Counted from the first letter of the stretch, positions 47,821-57,230 are shown. The stretch: DNA of 64,000 nt from Metaphire vulgaris (GCA_018105865.1 CM030833.1:13443381-13507380); one strand, 5' to 3'. Program-made: numbers and translations. Notes: generated by a model from the sequence alone, not told the origin.

Positions 47821-50800
47821 AAGAGCGTCTGCTGGCTGTTGAAATGGCGGCAAAAATAAAGAACACAAAGATACGAGAAAGAATCAAGACCAAAATAAAC
47901 AAGCATCATGCAAATTGCAAACATTGATACGGAGAAACATGACCTTCTTCGGGCACGTAGGCCTATACAGGATGGAAGACAATAGACTGTTGAAGAAGAG
48001 TATGCTAGTAACAATGGTTGTAGAAAATCGAAGAGGCAGAACGAGAAGAGAGTGGTTAGATGACGTCGTGGAATGGTGGCATGCCGAGCTACACATCCTA
48101 ACCAGAGCAACGCAGGATCGAAAAAGATAGAGGCAAATTGTGAATCAGGCTGTCGACACCTACGGGTACACTGGATGATGATGATGATGACGATGACGAC
48201 GACGACGATGACGACGACGACGATGATGATGATGATTGCGTGAAGAAAAACGGTACGGTTCTCGTAAATTGTCGGCAGAACTTCCAAATAAAAACTGGTG
48301 TCTTGGTAATTTAGACTGGTTGCTTCCAGACTTGGAACCGGGTCACTGGGTCACTGGCCCACTGGGTCAATGGGTCATTCGGGTCATCTTTGTCCACCGG
48401 GTCAACGGGTCTCCGGGTCATCCTTATGACCCGGTTATAGACCCGGTATTAGTTAAAATCTTCGTCAGATGCTAAGCATGCAGAACTGCAGGTTCATCAA
48501 TCCCGGAAAGGCTGGAGAGACTGTCCGCTTGAAGGCTTGATATTAGTTAGGTCCACAGATACAAGTAGGCCTAATTGATTTTATCACCGAGGCCGGTATA
48601 TTGGTATTATATACTCTATGGAATGAAAAATTCTATGGTGTGATGACACAGAAGGCATTTCTTATAACTTCGTTATGACTTTGGGTGAAATTATGATTTG
48701 TTTGTTTTATTTTTTTTTGTTTTATTTGCGTGTCGTCTATTGAAAAAACGCAAAAAATAATTTAGGACGCTAAAAGCCCATTTTACCCAGGATTTGGCAA
48801 GTGGGGGGGGGGTTGGGTTGGGGTGGCAACTTTTAATCATGGAGGGCCAACCATTTGTTGTTAGGTATGTAGTATTAAGTATAGGTCCCAACAGGGGGCC
48901 ATCAGGGGGCAGGCACTCAATAGGGGGTACGGACCCCCCGGACCCCTCTGTGGAACCGCCACTGCGTATAGACTACTGTAACTTTGCAGAAAGAGATTTT
49001 GCTGGAAAACAGAAAACCAACGGGCTCACAAGAACCTCACTCAACAAATAGAAAGCACAAACTTCTATCGCTTCGGGCGCCACATTAGGCTTACAGTCTA
49101 TAGATAGGGTAATCACTTCTAATTCGACTCGACACGGGCTGGTAGAATCACAGGCTTAAATGAGGCGAGAAATAATCATTTTTGCAGACACGAGGTTATA
49201 ACGCTACGAAATATCATTGTGCACAACTATGTTATTAGACCAACTCAGAGTCATGTCATAAACAGGTCTAGACCTGTCACCAGACCAGATTGTCAAGGTC
49301 AAATTGAGAAGGATTTCTCATATCAACTGTATGAGAACTCAGTAATTTATTTCAATCCAGCCGATAATTCACTGAATGATTTCCACGTCGAAAGCTAAAT
49401 TAGCGTTTAACATGACTGAATAAATCTGAACTGAATGACCCGACCAGCTCTAAACTTTGCGAAGCCCGATTCAATAGATTTGGCGAAACGTAGACTATAG
49501 AAAGCGCCTTCGAGTTTCATAATCTCGCCTTTTTCATCTGCATCGTCGCCTTTCTTCTCTCATCATTACGCCTAACGTCAAGGGCACTCAAACTTTTTAA
49601 AGCCGGTCCACATTGGGTCTTCCATTGTTCGCGAGGGTCCATAAGTTCCTAAGCCTACTACGGCGTAGTAGGTAACTATGAATAACAACTGGTTCTCTCA
49701 ACAGACTGTTATAAGTGAACCAATGCAACAGATACAAATAAAAATCTCAAAAGGGGCTGTTCATTAATTATGTCAACAATTTTTGGGCAATTTTTGATCC
49801 CTCCCCTTTGTCAACAACTGTCAACTTTCAGTGACTCCCTTATAATTATGCCAAAAACTTTTGACCCCGCCCTCCAACTAAGATCAGTGACGGGTCTCCC
49901 TACAAAGTTTAGAAGGTTATTATTTTTGCGGCGATGACCTTACTTACTTTCCCTTACTTTTGTTCATCAAGTGTCATAATGTGTTGGTGACCTTATTTTT
50001 TGCTTGTCAGGCTTTTTCCATTGTAATAAATAGTATTCCATGAAATTTCCTATTTTTATCATTTGTAAAAAAATGAATTTGTTGACGTCAACTTCTCTTG
50101 ACTCCCTCTCCCCCCCCTCAACAACTGTCAAACTTTTTCAAACCCCTCCCTCCTATTTTGTCGACGTAGTTAATGGACAGCCCCAATGTGAATAATAAAT
50201 TTTAGACTTTATGATAGATTAGTGGCAATACCTCACCAGAAAAATGCTTTCTAGGTCATTAGTTAGCTTTCGTAACGGGATCTGGGGATATTGTTAATAG
50301 GCCTAATATTAGAAATAGACGGGGAGCTCTGGTAGGCCTACATATTTTAAAGAGTAGGCCAAAGTAAGTTAATATTTATAACAAAAACGACGACGACCAC
50401 CACAACAACAACAGCTGGATTTTAAGTGGTTTAGTGTGGGTTTTCCTGTGTTGAGAACCACTATAAAAATCAGGTTCAACATTTTTAATAAATATATCCC
50501 AAGAGCTTTGGCGATCAACATGAACTATCCTTACGGTCCGGACTGTGGACTGCTGCCCGCGGTTTGAGTATAGACCCTAACCCTGCCTAACGTAATCGTA
50601 TAGTACGGTATTAGTACCACTGTTTAAAGCAAACTTCTGTTTGACGCATGCTATAGCTTGAAACAGTATTTCCCAGTCCGTCGAAAATAAATCGAAAGTC
50701 ACAGTTGCACCCTGTTGTTCTCTAGATTAGATAAACGAATTTCAAATCGTCTAAATGCAAGTACACGTAATGTTCTAAATTTCACCAGTCTACATATAGG

Positions 50801-51071
50801 CTACGGGTGAACGTTTAGGCCTACTGGTAAACGGATAACGAGTATGGGTAGAACTCCCGTTCTCACGGCGTTCCATCATCCACTGCTGTGCCTATTGGAC
50901 TGACAATTACCATAATGGCATGATCTCAAATATCAAGAAATAGCTATAATGACATCGCAACAGATATATTAATATTAACAATAATAATATTTTTACAATA
51001 ATAATAATGCTTTCGGGCAACGCTATAGAAATTTCGTGTTTACTTTTTTACTTACTTACTTACTTACTTAC

Positions 51072-51140
<69 letters not shown>

Positions 51141-54100
51141 GGGCGAATTCATGTAGGCCTACATAAATCAGCTAACATTTTTCTTTTTATTTCTCGTCGT
51201 GAAATCGAACATTTCACACTTTGTTTGGCCTATTGCGTCCTTGTCTATATTCTCTACGGTAAATCGTGCTGCGGCGAACCATCGATCATTTTTCACACAC
51301 GCGATGTAGTTTGTAGGACAGGACAATCGCCGGACTAATCTCCTTAATCACCCATGGGTTCGGACGCAAATCAATCATTTCCACCCCTGGGTGGGGGGGG
51401 GGGTAGTCACCGACTTTTAGACTAAGCTACGAACTTAGGAGGCCATCACATTTATCAGTGAGGCCTATTGGTCGTAGTCGAGCAATCGGATTTGAAACGG
51501 AAATACAAGTCAACTTTGAGGTTTTTGTCAGCTTTAATTGACAAATGCATATATTTAAAAGTCAATCGCGAACCCATTTGAAATAGGGTTTTATTTAGAA
51601 TCCGCCATTATTTTTTCTAAATAAATACTGACATAAATTACTAAATTAGTTACTATTAACTAATTAAAACTAAAACTAAAATTAATTACTATGCCTACTT
51701 AAACTCTATACTCTCCCAATCTCCCAAGCAGTGTTTTATACAGGCCTGATAGGGGAAATTCCCCTCCCAAAAACACAACAATCCCCCTCCCCAAATCCCA
51801 ACACTGACATAAATTTTTGCATTGAACTACATGTCTCTTCCCCTCCATGCAGTCCAGTCAATCTCCCCAGGCCTGTGATGTGGATAAAACACGGCTCCCA
51901 AGAGTAGACTGTTAAGCAATCAGACTTCCCGAAGAACAACTAAATGTTCATAGCAGCGCCGTCTGGTGGTCGGGTTGAGCAGGAGGATCGCGCGTACAGA
52001 GTTGGTCTGTTGGCTTTTGGCGTATAGTGCTGTGGAGATGCCGCCTAATTTTTCGCGGATTGTTGTCTTAGTCGCGGACTCGCGGCGTTGTCTCGCCACC
52101 GATGAAGCAACGAACAGAAACAGCGTGTCACAAGTGACTGCAATATATGACTCAGAGCCATGCAGGAGCCCTGACTCTAAAGGACTCCGCTCCACTCCGA
52201 GTCTCCGGTTTATCGGCAAGATTACCGGCATGTGGCTGTGCAAGACATCGTGCGACCAATGGCCTGCATGAAAGCTTACAAGAAGATGGTCTATACTAGA
52301 AACAGTTCTTCCCGTCAATTAATTATGGAACCTACTCTAGTATCCAATGCAGTCGGATTAATTAGCTAATCACTTCTGCTCTAGGTGTCTACGTGACAAA
52401 ATCACGAAAATTTGTGCATGCATTATTCATATGGTTTTACAGGATATCGTGCGCAGTGGCTATTCTAGCCACCTAGACATTGGGGAGAGTTTAAAATTGA
52501 GGGTGAAACAGACATTGGGAGGTCATAATACTGGCCAAAATGTCTAAATTTTTGGAAGGATAATTCAAAATGGGGGAATTCCCCACCCCAGAGAAGTTCT
52601 AGAATAAACACTGATCGTGCGGAAGAATGGCCTGGAGCAGTGAGGTAAGGGCCTAGCTGAATAAGACTTAGTCATGGGCTCCGCGGTTCAATTTTTCGCC
52701 ACAGAATACACGCGTTGTTCTGAAAGTCAGAATAAAAATGGCTGTTGAAATCTTCGCCATCATCTTTGTCCATCTTGGAAAGGGCATTTAGTATGCCCTT
52801 TTAATTGCCCATCGGAAGGATATATGGGAGGAAGGATAACCAGAGGAAGACCCAGGACCATATTAAGGCGAGGACTGAGGGGGCTGTAGCCCCCGGCCCA
52901 TCATGAAAATAGGCCCACCGATTTTCGAGATAACCTTTTTTTTGCTTGACAGCACGATTTGAAAGGGCGATGACCTTTTTTGCTCGTCAGAGATTTTCAG
53001 TATTAGGCGACGGCCTTTTTTTCTCAGCCCCCCGGCCCACTCGGACCTTAATCCGGCTCTGAGAAGACCGGGTACGTCACTGCTGCACTGGATGCTGACT
53101 AAAGACGGATACAAAGGATTCAAAGACCCAAGCTGCTGAAAGAGAAGGATGACGCCAATGGGAACCAGGACCTGCTTCCGGGCAGAGAACTTAAAGAAGA
53201 AGAAGAACTGCTCATTGCATTAGGCAGAGTCAACGAAATCTCCGTCGATGCAGAATGACCGAACTCTCATTCGTTACATCAGAACCACTCAGTTAGGCTA
53301 CACACCAAACAACCGAGCGACATCACCTTAGGCGGAATCACGAAATTCCTTTCTCCTCGCGAGAAAATGCTTCTTTCCGTTTCTCCAGGTAGCCTACGAT
53401 AATATATAGGTCCATGCCAGCCAAATGCCCTTCTAGTAATAGCAAATTTTGTAGTCATGTGGTCGCGGTGGCCAAATTGTGGCATTAGGACTTTTGAGGC
53501 GAACTTGAAGGTAGATACTAGATACATTTTACTGTCCCTAACGCGCGCTCAGAGATGAAAATAGGTCACTCGGAATGACTCATGAGTCCATGACCCATGT
53601 TGCGCATGAATCATGACCCATATGGGTCCGGAGAATTTAAGACTAAATATCTATTGTATTTTTTCAAAGCTGTCAAGCCATGTCTAAATTGACCAAGAGT
53701 GACGTAATTACCATAGAGGAGATACAACAAATGCATTGCGAATGTTTATTTGCCAAAGAGCGTGAACTTGTGATGGCATGCGCTGCATAACTGCGCGGTC
53801 GAAGTCCCAAAAATTGTATGGGTCATGGGTCAAGATCCACTGTATTGGTGACCCATTTGACCCAGTGGCGCCCACAGAAATTTTTCCAGGGGCGGAGCAA
53901 AATAACACAATGGTCACGGTTAATATAGATTTCAAGATATTCAATTTCACTGTTCTTAGCTAAAGATCAGTTTCAATTTTACTTTATGTAGGTTATCAGT
54001 AGTGTTTTAGTGTGTTGGTTAAAAGTCAAAATATAATCAGCTACAAAAATAGATCTGCATTTTCCAGAGGGCAAGTGTCCCATCTCGCCCCAATGCGCGG

Positions 54101-56373
54101 TCGCAGGGTTTAATCTAGGCCGTTTCCGGGGAAAAATTGCCCCTTTTCTCCCGGAAATTTCAAATTCACCCGGAAATTTTGGCATACTGCATCAACTAAC
54201 ATCAGCTCCCTAGCTGACTTCCCCGCGGCCTTGTCAGTCCCCGGAGTCCAGAGTCTAGATTAAACACTGCGCGTCGTGCGCGGGCGTTCATGGTCTCGAC
54301 CAGGATGCGATTTGTGACCTGGAGCAGTGGGGAGGGGACATGTCGAGCTTCGGGGTTGTAGTTGTTGAGGAAATGTAGCAGTGAGAGGATGTAGCTGTGG
54401 GGGGATGTAGCAGTAGGGAGGATGTAGTTGGGCAGTGGAGGGAGGAGATTACCCCTCCCACTACAAATCGCGCCCTGGTCTCGACATAATCTGCTTAAAA
54501 TATGAAATTATATCGTCTAGACTATAGACATTAAAGCCACGGCAGTTTACAGCCTCAGTAGGGGTGTCGGCCAGCGTTCCATAAATACACATACACTGCT
54601 AGTTGGGGGTTTAATAGTGGCGCCGTTCAAGCCTGTGTTAGAACAAGGCGATTAGACACAGTCAGCGCGTCCTATAGGCCTATATTAACCCCTGATGGTC
54701 AGCGACATCTTTAGATTTTTTGGACGCCCTAGGCAGATTTGAATTTTCGCCCATTCACACACGGTCTGTAGTCTGTTACGGTAACGGTGCAACTGCCAAA
54801 CGCTAATACGTTATGCCTACCGTAAGACGATATTTCACATAACAAATAGCAAGTCTGTTAAAAATATGAAAGTAGGGCCTACCCACTAATTTTAGTCTAT
54901 GTGTTATGACTAGCAAGATTAAAATTACGACACCAAAAGTGCTCATGTCAGTGACGTCATGCAGCCCGCTATTATTTATGCCAAGAATAGCAAAGCAAAG
55001 AAAGGAATATTAAATTATATGCATTCGTTCATTATTCTATCAAAAACGCGCCTCAAAATGTTTTTTCGTTCCCGTTTTATTTCGCCCCTAAAAATTTTTC
55101 GCCCCTAGGCAGTGCCTGAAACTGCCTAAGCTTTAAGGTGGCCCTGCTGATGGTTAGCGGCGCTGTCGAGTAGGCCTATCGACCTCTTTAGATTGGAGCG
55201 GCATTTGAGCTGAAAGCGACCGACGCGCTGATAACAGCCAACAGTCGCGTCACGTGATTTCGTTTCAAGTCGTTTTGATTACATCTTGACCTACTTAAGT
55301 CAATCTACGTTGGTCATGTCGCATGCTAACGTGCAGTCTCTGTACCGTAGGCTGAGAAGCTATTGACGTCGGCGTACGTCGTTTGACGTAATGAGTGCAG
55401 AGCGTAGCAGTCACTATCATGGGGGGGGTGACATTCGCCCAAACTTGAAGAGTTTCAAGAACACCCCTGTTCAATACTACTGAATCAAACGACTGAACGA
55501 AAGTAGGCTAACGCTCTCCTATACATATATGGCAGTGCGTTACTGCTCCAGGATTTGGCAAGTGGGGGGTGGGGCGTTGCGGTGGAAACTTCTAATCATG
55601 GGGCCAACCATTTGTTGCTAGGTATGTAGTAGTAGTAGTAAGTATATGGTGCCAACAGGGGGCCACTGGGGTCAGGCATTCGATAGGGGGCACGGGCCCC
55701 CGGGCCCCACATATGGAGCCGCCACTGATAAATGGACAATTCTCAGATTCCAACCTTCCATCCTCCAACAATGGTACCCTCTGTGAAAGATATAATGAAG
55801 ACAGTGGAAAATTTGCAAATTTTTGACAAATTTTTGCAAATTTTTGACAAATTTTTGCAAAATTTTCACAAATTTTTGCAAATTTTGGGCAAATTTTAGG
55901 CACTTTTGCAATTTTTTGCAAATTTTTTGCCAATTTTGAGCAATTTGGCAAATTTTAGGGCCAATGTTGGAAAATTTGCATTTTTTAATATTTTTTGGCA
56001 ATTTTGGCAATTTTTTTGCACATTAATACATTATAAATTAATATTTTCAGTGTCAGCGTCCTCAACGTTTTCATGACATCGACTGATTGATTGCCTTTCC
56101 CCTTCAGTTGAATAATCACTTTATGTACTAATTTTCAGCCAAGTCGACTGAGTAAGCCAGAAGCAGGAATGACTTAAAGTTTCTGCCGGTGCCCAGTTTT
56201 CAACCTTGAACCTCGACTCTGGACCACCATAACCATATACAAAATGTAACTGATATATAATATTTCATAGCAATAATTAATTAATTACATGTTACGCATG
56301 TTCCATTCATGCTCATAAGCCAGAGCGTTGGAAAACAGAATAGAAAACAAAAGCATAAAAACGCATTTTCAGA

Positions 56374-56429
<56 letters not shown>

Positions 56430-56788
56430 TGTCGGTGTGATGTTAGTTACCTGGACAGCCATCCATATTCCCGTTTCCACGGAAGTTGTATCAAGGTGTT
56501 TGGATCAGGTACGATGTTCATCTCTGGATCGGCGCCATCCGCTTTGAAGAACATCGCCGCCGGAACCCCGCACCCGCGTCTCTGGACATCGCGGATCGCC
56601 CGACGGGGCACCACCGAGACGCGGTTGTCCGAATTCAGAGTGCTGTAGGAGACGAGGAAATACTTGATGCCCAGTTCCTTCGCCTTCGTCTCCAGGTCGA
56701 CGTCGCCGACTGGCAGCGGAAGCGGCGTCCGATCCGGGTCCAGATCCGTGAATCCGGACTCGGCTCTGCTACCGACGAGATCCGCCAT
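32245..56788 (-). CDS. GlnT-type glutamine synthetase family protein (type III glutamate-ammonia ligase-like)
   Basis: ATP-dependent ligase of the glutamine synthetase (GS) superfamily; by family it condenses glutamate with ammonia or an amine, and the substrate here is not known. Coding exons in transcript order: 56788-56451, 40355-40246, 39389-39229, 38264-38163, 37287-37221, 36214-36034, 33730-33644, 33164-33070, 32471-32245. All are GT-AG; phases close to 455 codons, the usual GlnT length. The N-terminal beta-grasp region ([31 protein letters not shown]) matches GlnT rather than animal GS. Metal and catalytic positions are present: E149 and E151 (GIEPEF), E207 and E214 ([11 protein letters not shown]), H264 ([10 protein letters not shown]), R320 (NSYKR), R338 ([10 protein letters not shown]), E351 and R353 ([15 protein letters not shown]). 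Oddities: the usual FMPKP is FMPVP, and the GQ before E214 is CQ. The C-terminus ends [11 protein letters not shown], as in GlnT. Intron 1 is 16 kb and full of repeats. It could instead be an amine-specific gamma-glutamyl ligase such as gamma-glutamylmethylamide synthetase. Confidence 0.93.
32597..32656. repeat. (TA)n microsatellite
   Basis: About 30 TA units ending in ACACACAC, in intron 8 of the GlnT-like gene. Confidence 0.97.
35110..35325. mobile_element. hAT-like MITE
   Basis: Ends CAGTCCCGTCTTATG and AAGATGGGCCTG, with a near-perfect 8-bp duplication CATCTCCT/CATTTCCT. The core has GGGGCCC palindromic blocks and inverse copies of the GCTTGTCAAC module. In intron 6 of the GlnT-like gene. 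Confidence 0.8.
35597..35926. mobile_element. hAT-like MITE, CAGTGATTCTCAAAC ends
   Basis: Ends CAGTGATTCTCAAACTGGGG and AGTTTGAGAACTGCTG, with 8-bp duplication CCTTAATC/CCTTAGTC (one mismatch). This terminus type is typical of Charlie-like hAT elements. Confidence 0.85.
36299..37095 (+). mobile_element. Internally deleted Tc1/mariner element
   Basis: Inverted termini of about 45 bases (left CAGTGTGGCCGGATAAAAAA, GTATGCCAACTC; right the inverse, GTATGCCAACTC, AGATAAAAAG) are flanked by TA on both sides, the mariner target. Inside, [12 protein letters not shown] and [19 protein letters not shown] are the second and third catalytic blocks; the third residue is D, so a DDxD group. The N-terminal helix-turn-helix region and first catalytic D are missing, and several frameshifts are present. 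It lies in intron 5 of the GlnT-like gene. Confidence 0.9.
38843..38985 (+). mobile_element. tRNA-derived SINE, family A
   Basis: Close relative of the 16847 copy: TGGCAGAGTGGGTTACAAGC, GGTTCAAGCCCC, then AGTGGCTTTCACAGAGGCAG and GCCACTTTAAATCATGTTAA. It lies in intron 3 of the GlnT-like gene, antisense to it. Confidence 0.8.
39026..39176. repeat. Imperfect (CATC)n tract
   Basis: About 150 bases of CATC/CATG/CACC tetranucleotides, 150 bases from exon 3 of the GlnT-like gene. Confidence 0.9.
40559..40591. repeat. (TA)n at the 3' junction of the RLE-type LINE
   Basis: About 16 TA units following CTATAACTATAACTA. Confidence 0.9.
40610..42465 (-). mobile_element. 5'-truncated non-LTR retrotransposon with RLE-type C-terminus
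   Basis: One open frame (42509-40932, - strand) covers reverse transcriptase blocks [28 protein letters not shown] and [11 protein letters not shown]. It then has a thumb, a cysteine/histidine cluster ([17 protein letters not shown]), [24 protein letters not shown] and VWDVTVADT. The last blocks look like a PD-(D/E)xK restriction-like endonuclease rather than an APE endonuclease. After a frameshift near 40931 the C-terminus continues ([20 protein letters not shown]) to about 40700. The element is cut at its 5' side precisely at a (TA)n tract and ends 3' at another (TA)n tract. It lies in intron 1 of the GlnT-like gene. Confidence 0.85.
42472..42540. repeat. (AT)n at the 5' junction of the RLE-type LINE
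   Basis: Interrupted (AT)n tract directly at the truncation point of the retrotransposon frame. Confidence 0.9.
43048..43472. mobile_element. MITE with GGGGCCGTCCATTAATTA ends
   Basis: Inverted ends GGGGCCGTCCATTAATTATG and TTAATGGACAGCCCC, flanked by TTA on both sides. A 3-bp duplication would suit PIF/Harbinger. The interior has GATGACCTTTTTTACCATGC, a diverged form of the recurrent module. A second copy lies at 49753-50185. Confidence 0.7.
43740..43985 (+). repeat. Dispersed repeat shared with 3320-3560
   Basis: Second copy in the opposite orientation. Immediately upstream of the LINE 3' end that begins at about 43990. Confidence 0.55.
43990..44280 (+). mobile_element. LINE 3' end with (ACATA)n tail
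   Basis: [14 protein letters not shown], then [12 protein letters not shown] and [14 protein letters not shown], followed by 'gtaaagtgctcttgac' and an AACATAACATAACAT tail. It is the same family as the copy at 61.0-61.4 kb. Confidence 0.75.
44281..44567. mobile_element. hAT-like MITE, CAGGTCCGTCTTTATG ends
   Basis: Left CAGGTCCGTCTTTATGTG and right AAAAGACGGGCCTG are inverted repeats resembling those of the 35110 element. No target duplication is visible, so the ends may be eroded. It starts right at the (ACATA)n tail of a LINE end. Confidence 0.5.
44685..45038. mobile_element. hAT-like MITE, CAGTGTTTATTC ends
   Basis: Ends CAGTGTTTATTCTATAGG and GGCTAGAATAAACACTG, flanked by the perfect 8-bp duplication GTGGTGGT (44677-44684 and 45039-45046). 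It contains one module copy, GACCTTTTTGCTTGTCAAGG. Related to 52454-52613. Confidence 0.93.
45085..45396. mobile_element. hAT-like MITE
   Basis: Ends CAGGCCCTCCGAGAGG and CTCTCGGAGGGCCTG, flanked by the perfect 8-bp duplication TAGACAAA (45077-45084 and 45397-45404). Contains two inverse module copies (GACAAGCAAAAAAAAGGTCG and GACGAGCAAAAAAAGGTCG). It lies only 47 bases from the preceding MITE. Confidence 0.94.
45405..47000. other. Intron 1 stretch of the GlnT-like gene without recognised exon
   Basis: Besides the MITE at 45824, the segment 46069-46497 is GC-richer and open for 142 codons on + and 109 on -, with no domain words. Status undecided. Confidence 0.4.
45824..46024. mobile_element. 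hAT-like MITE
   Basis: Ends CAGTGGCGTAGCGAGG and CCTCGCTACGCCACTG are perfect inverted repeats. Flanking 8-mers are ACAGTTAG and AAAGTTAG (one mismatch). Contains inverse module copies CTGACAAGCAAAAACAACC and CTGACCAGCAAAAAA. Confidence 0.9.
47373..47742. mobile_element. hAT-like MITE inside a LINE fragment
   Basis: Ends CAGTGGCGTCATTTC and AAAATGACGCCTCTG, flanked by the perfect 8-bp duplication AGGCTACT (47365-47372 and 47743-47750). Contains two long-T versions of the module (GACGACCTTTTT... then CGTCAG or GCTTGTC). Confidence 0.93.
47787..47818. repeat. (GA)n microsatellite
   Basis: About 16 GA units within the LINE fragment region. Confidence 0.95.
48323..48450. repeat. Iterated GGGTCA words
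   Basis: GGGTCACTGGGTCA, GGGTCAATGGGTCATTCGGG and TCATCCTTATGACCC: the word GGGTCA(T/C) recurs about ten times, turning to its complement at the right. Possibly one end of a hAT-like element related to 53560-53870. Confidence 0.6.
48787..48965. repeat. Dispersed repeat, 'ccaggatttggcaagtgggg' family, copy 1
   Basis: About 180 bases shared with 55550-55730: CCAGGATTTGGCAAGTGGGG at the left, CCAACCATTTGTTG in the middle, a GGGGCC-rich part and GAACCGCCACTG at the right. The right end looks like a hAT terminus; the left end does not, and no duplication is found. Confidence 0.6.
49753..50185. mobile_element. MITE with GGGGCTGTTCATTAATTA ends
   Basis: Second copy of the 43048 family: the same 'ttgttgacgtcaacttctc' interior and TTAATGGACAGCCCC terminus. 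It carries a GTGACCTTATTTTTTGCTTG version of the module. Flanking duplication is not clear. Confidence 0.7.
51053..51140. repeat. (TTAC)n followed by (TAA)n
   Basis: CTTACTTACTTACTTA then about 25 TAA units. The first part resembles the L2-like LINE tail of this window. Confidence 0.95.
51729..51894. mobile_element. Short hAT-like MITE
   Basis: Ends CAGTGTTTTATACAGGCC and GGATAAAACACGG, flanked by the perfect 8-bp duplication CTCCCAAG (51721-51728 and 51895-51902). A relative lies at 30181-30363. Confidence 0.9.
51895..52450. other. GC-richer unassigned segment in intron 1 of the GlnT-like gene
   Basis: 51955-52270 is CpG-rich relative to its flanks and open on both strands (132 codons on -, 101 on +) without recognisable motifs. 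It could be an alternative first exon, a CpG-rich regulatory element or an old repeat. Confidence 0.35.
52454..52613. mobile_element. Short hAT-like MITE
   Basis: Ends CAGTGGCTATTCTAGCC and GTTCTAGAATAAACACTG, flanked by the perfect 8-bp duplication ATCGTGCG (52446-52453 and 52614-52621). Confidence 0.92.
52780..53220 (+). mobile_element. LINE 3' end with (GAA)n tail, split by a hAT element
   Basis: Reads like the '[10 protein letters not shown]' end of a LINE ORF2, interrupted at 52853-53061 by a hAT-like element. It resumes at 53062 and ends in AAGAAGAAGAAG near 53205. Short and frameshifted. Confidence 0.5.
52853..53061. mobile_element. hAT-like MITE inside a LINE fragment
   Basis: Ends CAGGACCATATTAAGGCG and GGACCTTAATCCGGCTCTG, 8-bp duplication GGAAGACC/AGAAGACC (one mismatch). 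Contains three module copies (ACCTTTTTTTTGCTTGAC, GATGACCTTTTTTGCTCGTC and a shorter GACGGCCTTTTTTTC). Confidence 0.88.
53070..55550. other. Intron 1 stretch of the GlnT-like gene, no exon seen
   Basis: Mixed diverged repeats (a CAGTGGCGCCC hAT-like end at 53864). No coding exon is supported. Confidence 0.5.
53560..53870. repeat. Inverted ATGACCCAT/ATGGGTCAT word clusters
   Basis: Left cluster ATGACTCATGAGTCCATGAC and right cluster ATGGGTCATGGGTCAAG face each other across about 180 bases. Looks like the subterminal parts of a MITE; ends and target duplication are unclear. Confidence 0.5.
55550..55730. repeat. Dispersed repeat, 'ccaggatttggcaagtgggg' family, copy 2
   Basis: Same orientation and extent as the 48787 copy, ending GAGCCGCCACTG. 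The GGGGCC-rich segment includes a GGGCCCCCGGGCCC palindrome-like stretch. Confidence 0.6.
55796..56014. repeat. Degenerate AATTTTTGCAA tandem array
   Basis: Irregular iterations of CAAATTTTTG with GACAAATTT variants over about 220 bases. Low-complexity, no reading significance. Confidence 0.85.
56376..56428. repeat. (TTA)n microsatellite next to exon 1 of the GlnT-like gene
   Basis: About 17 TTA units, 20 bases from the splice donor of exon 1 (intron side). Confidence 0.96.
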
Positions 56789-57230
56789 TTTTCTGACTGT
56801 CGCCGTCAGTTGACGATACAGAAGCAGCAGAAGACGATGACGATTGACAGAAGGCGTCGATCGAGTGAGAACGAGGAGCGCCTCTCTCTCATAGACGACG
56901 CTACTCGAAAAACCTTAACACTAACACCACTTCAGAATCTCATCACATGCGCACACACACATGCACGCACACACGGACGTCGAAGCCCCGCCGCCTGGCG
57001 GAGAGAGAGAGAGGGGGGAGCGGCGCGATAGCCGTCGTCGACCCAGCAGCCCGGGCCTCGTCCGCTTCGACCCGACGACAGTCCATTGAACGGTATGCAC
57101 GTTGCGGCGACCATGTTCATCTTCTTCGCGCAAAGAACGGACGATGGTCTGATATCTAGATTACTTCTTCTCAGTTGAACGAATATTTGTCTTTTGCATT
57201 TGATTCAATGCGAGCGATCGATAGAGCGGG
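56450..57230 (-). promoter_or_regulatory. CpG-rich 5' end of the GlnT-like gene
   Basis: The first coding exon and about 440 bases upstream are strikingly GC- and CpG-rich compared with the AT-rich surroundings (for example around 56530-56780 and 56985-57110). This is what an unmethylated promoter or CpG-rich transcription start region looks like. No TATA box stands out. The exact start site is not visible. The boundary on the right coincides with the left end of a 2.6-kb hAT-like element that begins at 57237, so that element sits only about 450 bases upstream of the start codon. Confidence 0.45.

Larger units (their letters stand above)
47000..48236 (+). mobile_element. LINE 3' end interrupted by a hAT element, (GAY)n tail
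   Basis: Pieces in order: [18 protein letters not shown] block (47130-47200), [18 protein letters not shown] (47318-47372), then after the hAT insertion 47373-47742 the downstream part. [29 protein letters not shown] and ATQDRKR follow (47927-48130). The element ends in a GAT/GAC trinucleotide tract at 48177-48236. Multiple frameshifts. Confidence 0.72.

Noticed and set aside
47691..48287. 198-codon - strand ORF
   Set aside because: Antisense of a LINE 3' end plus GA and GAT/GAC simple repeats.
56486..57031. 181-codon + strand ORF over the GlnT-like first exon
   Set aside because: Antisense shadow in a CpG-rich region; the - strand frame has clear GlnT similarity and correct splicing.
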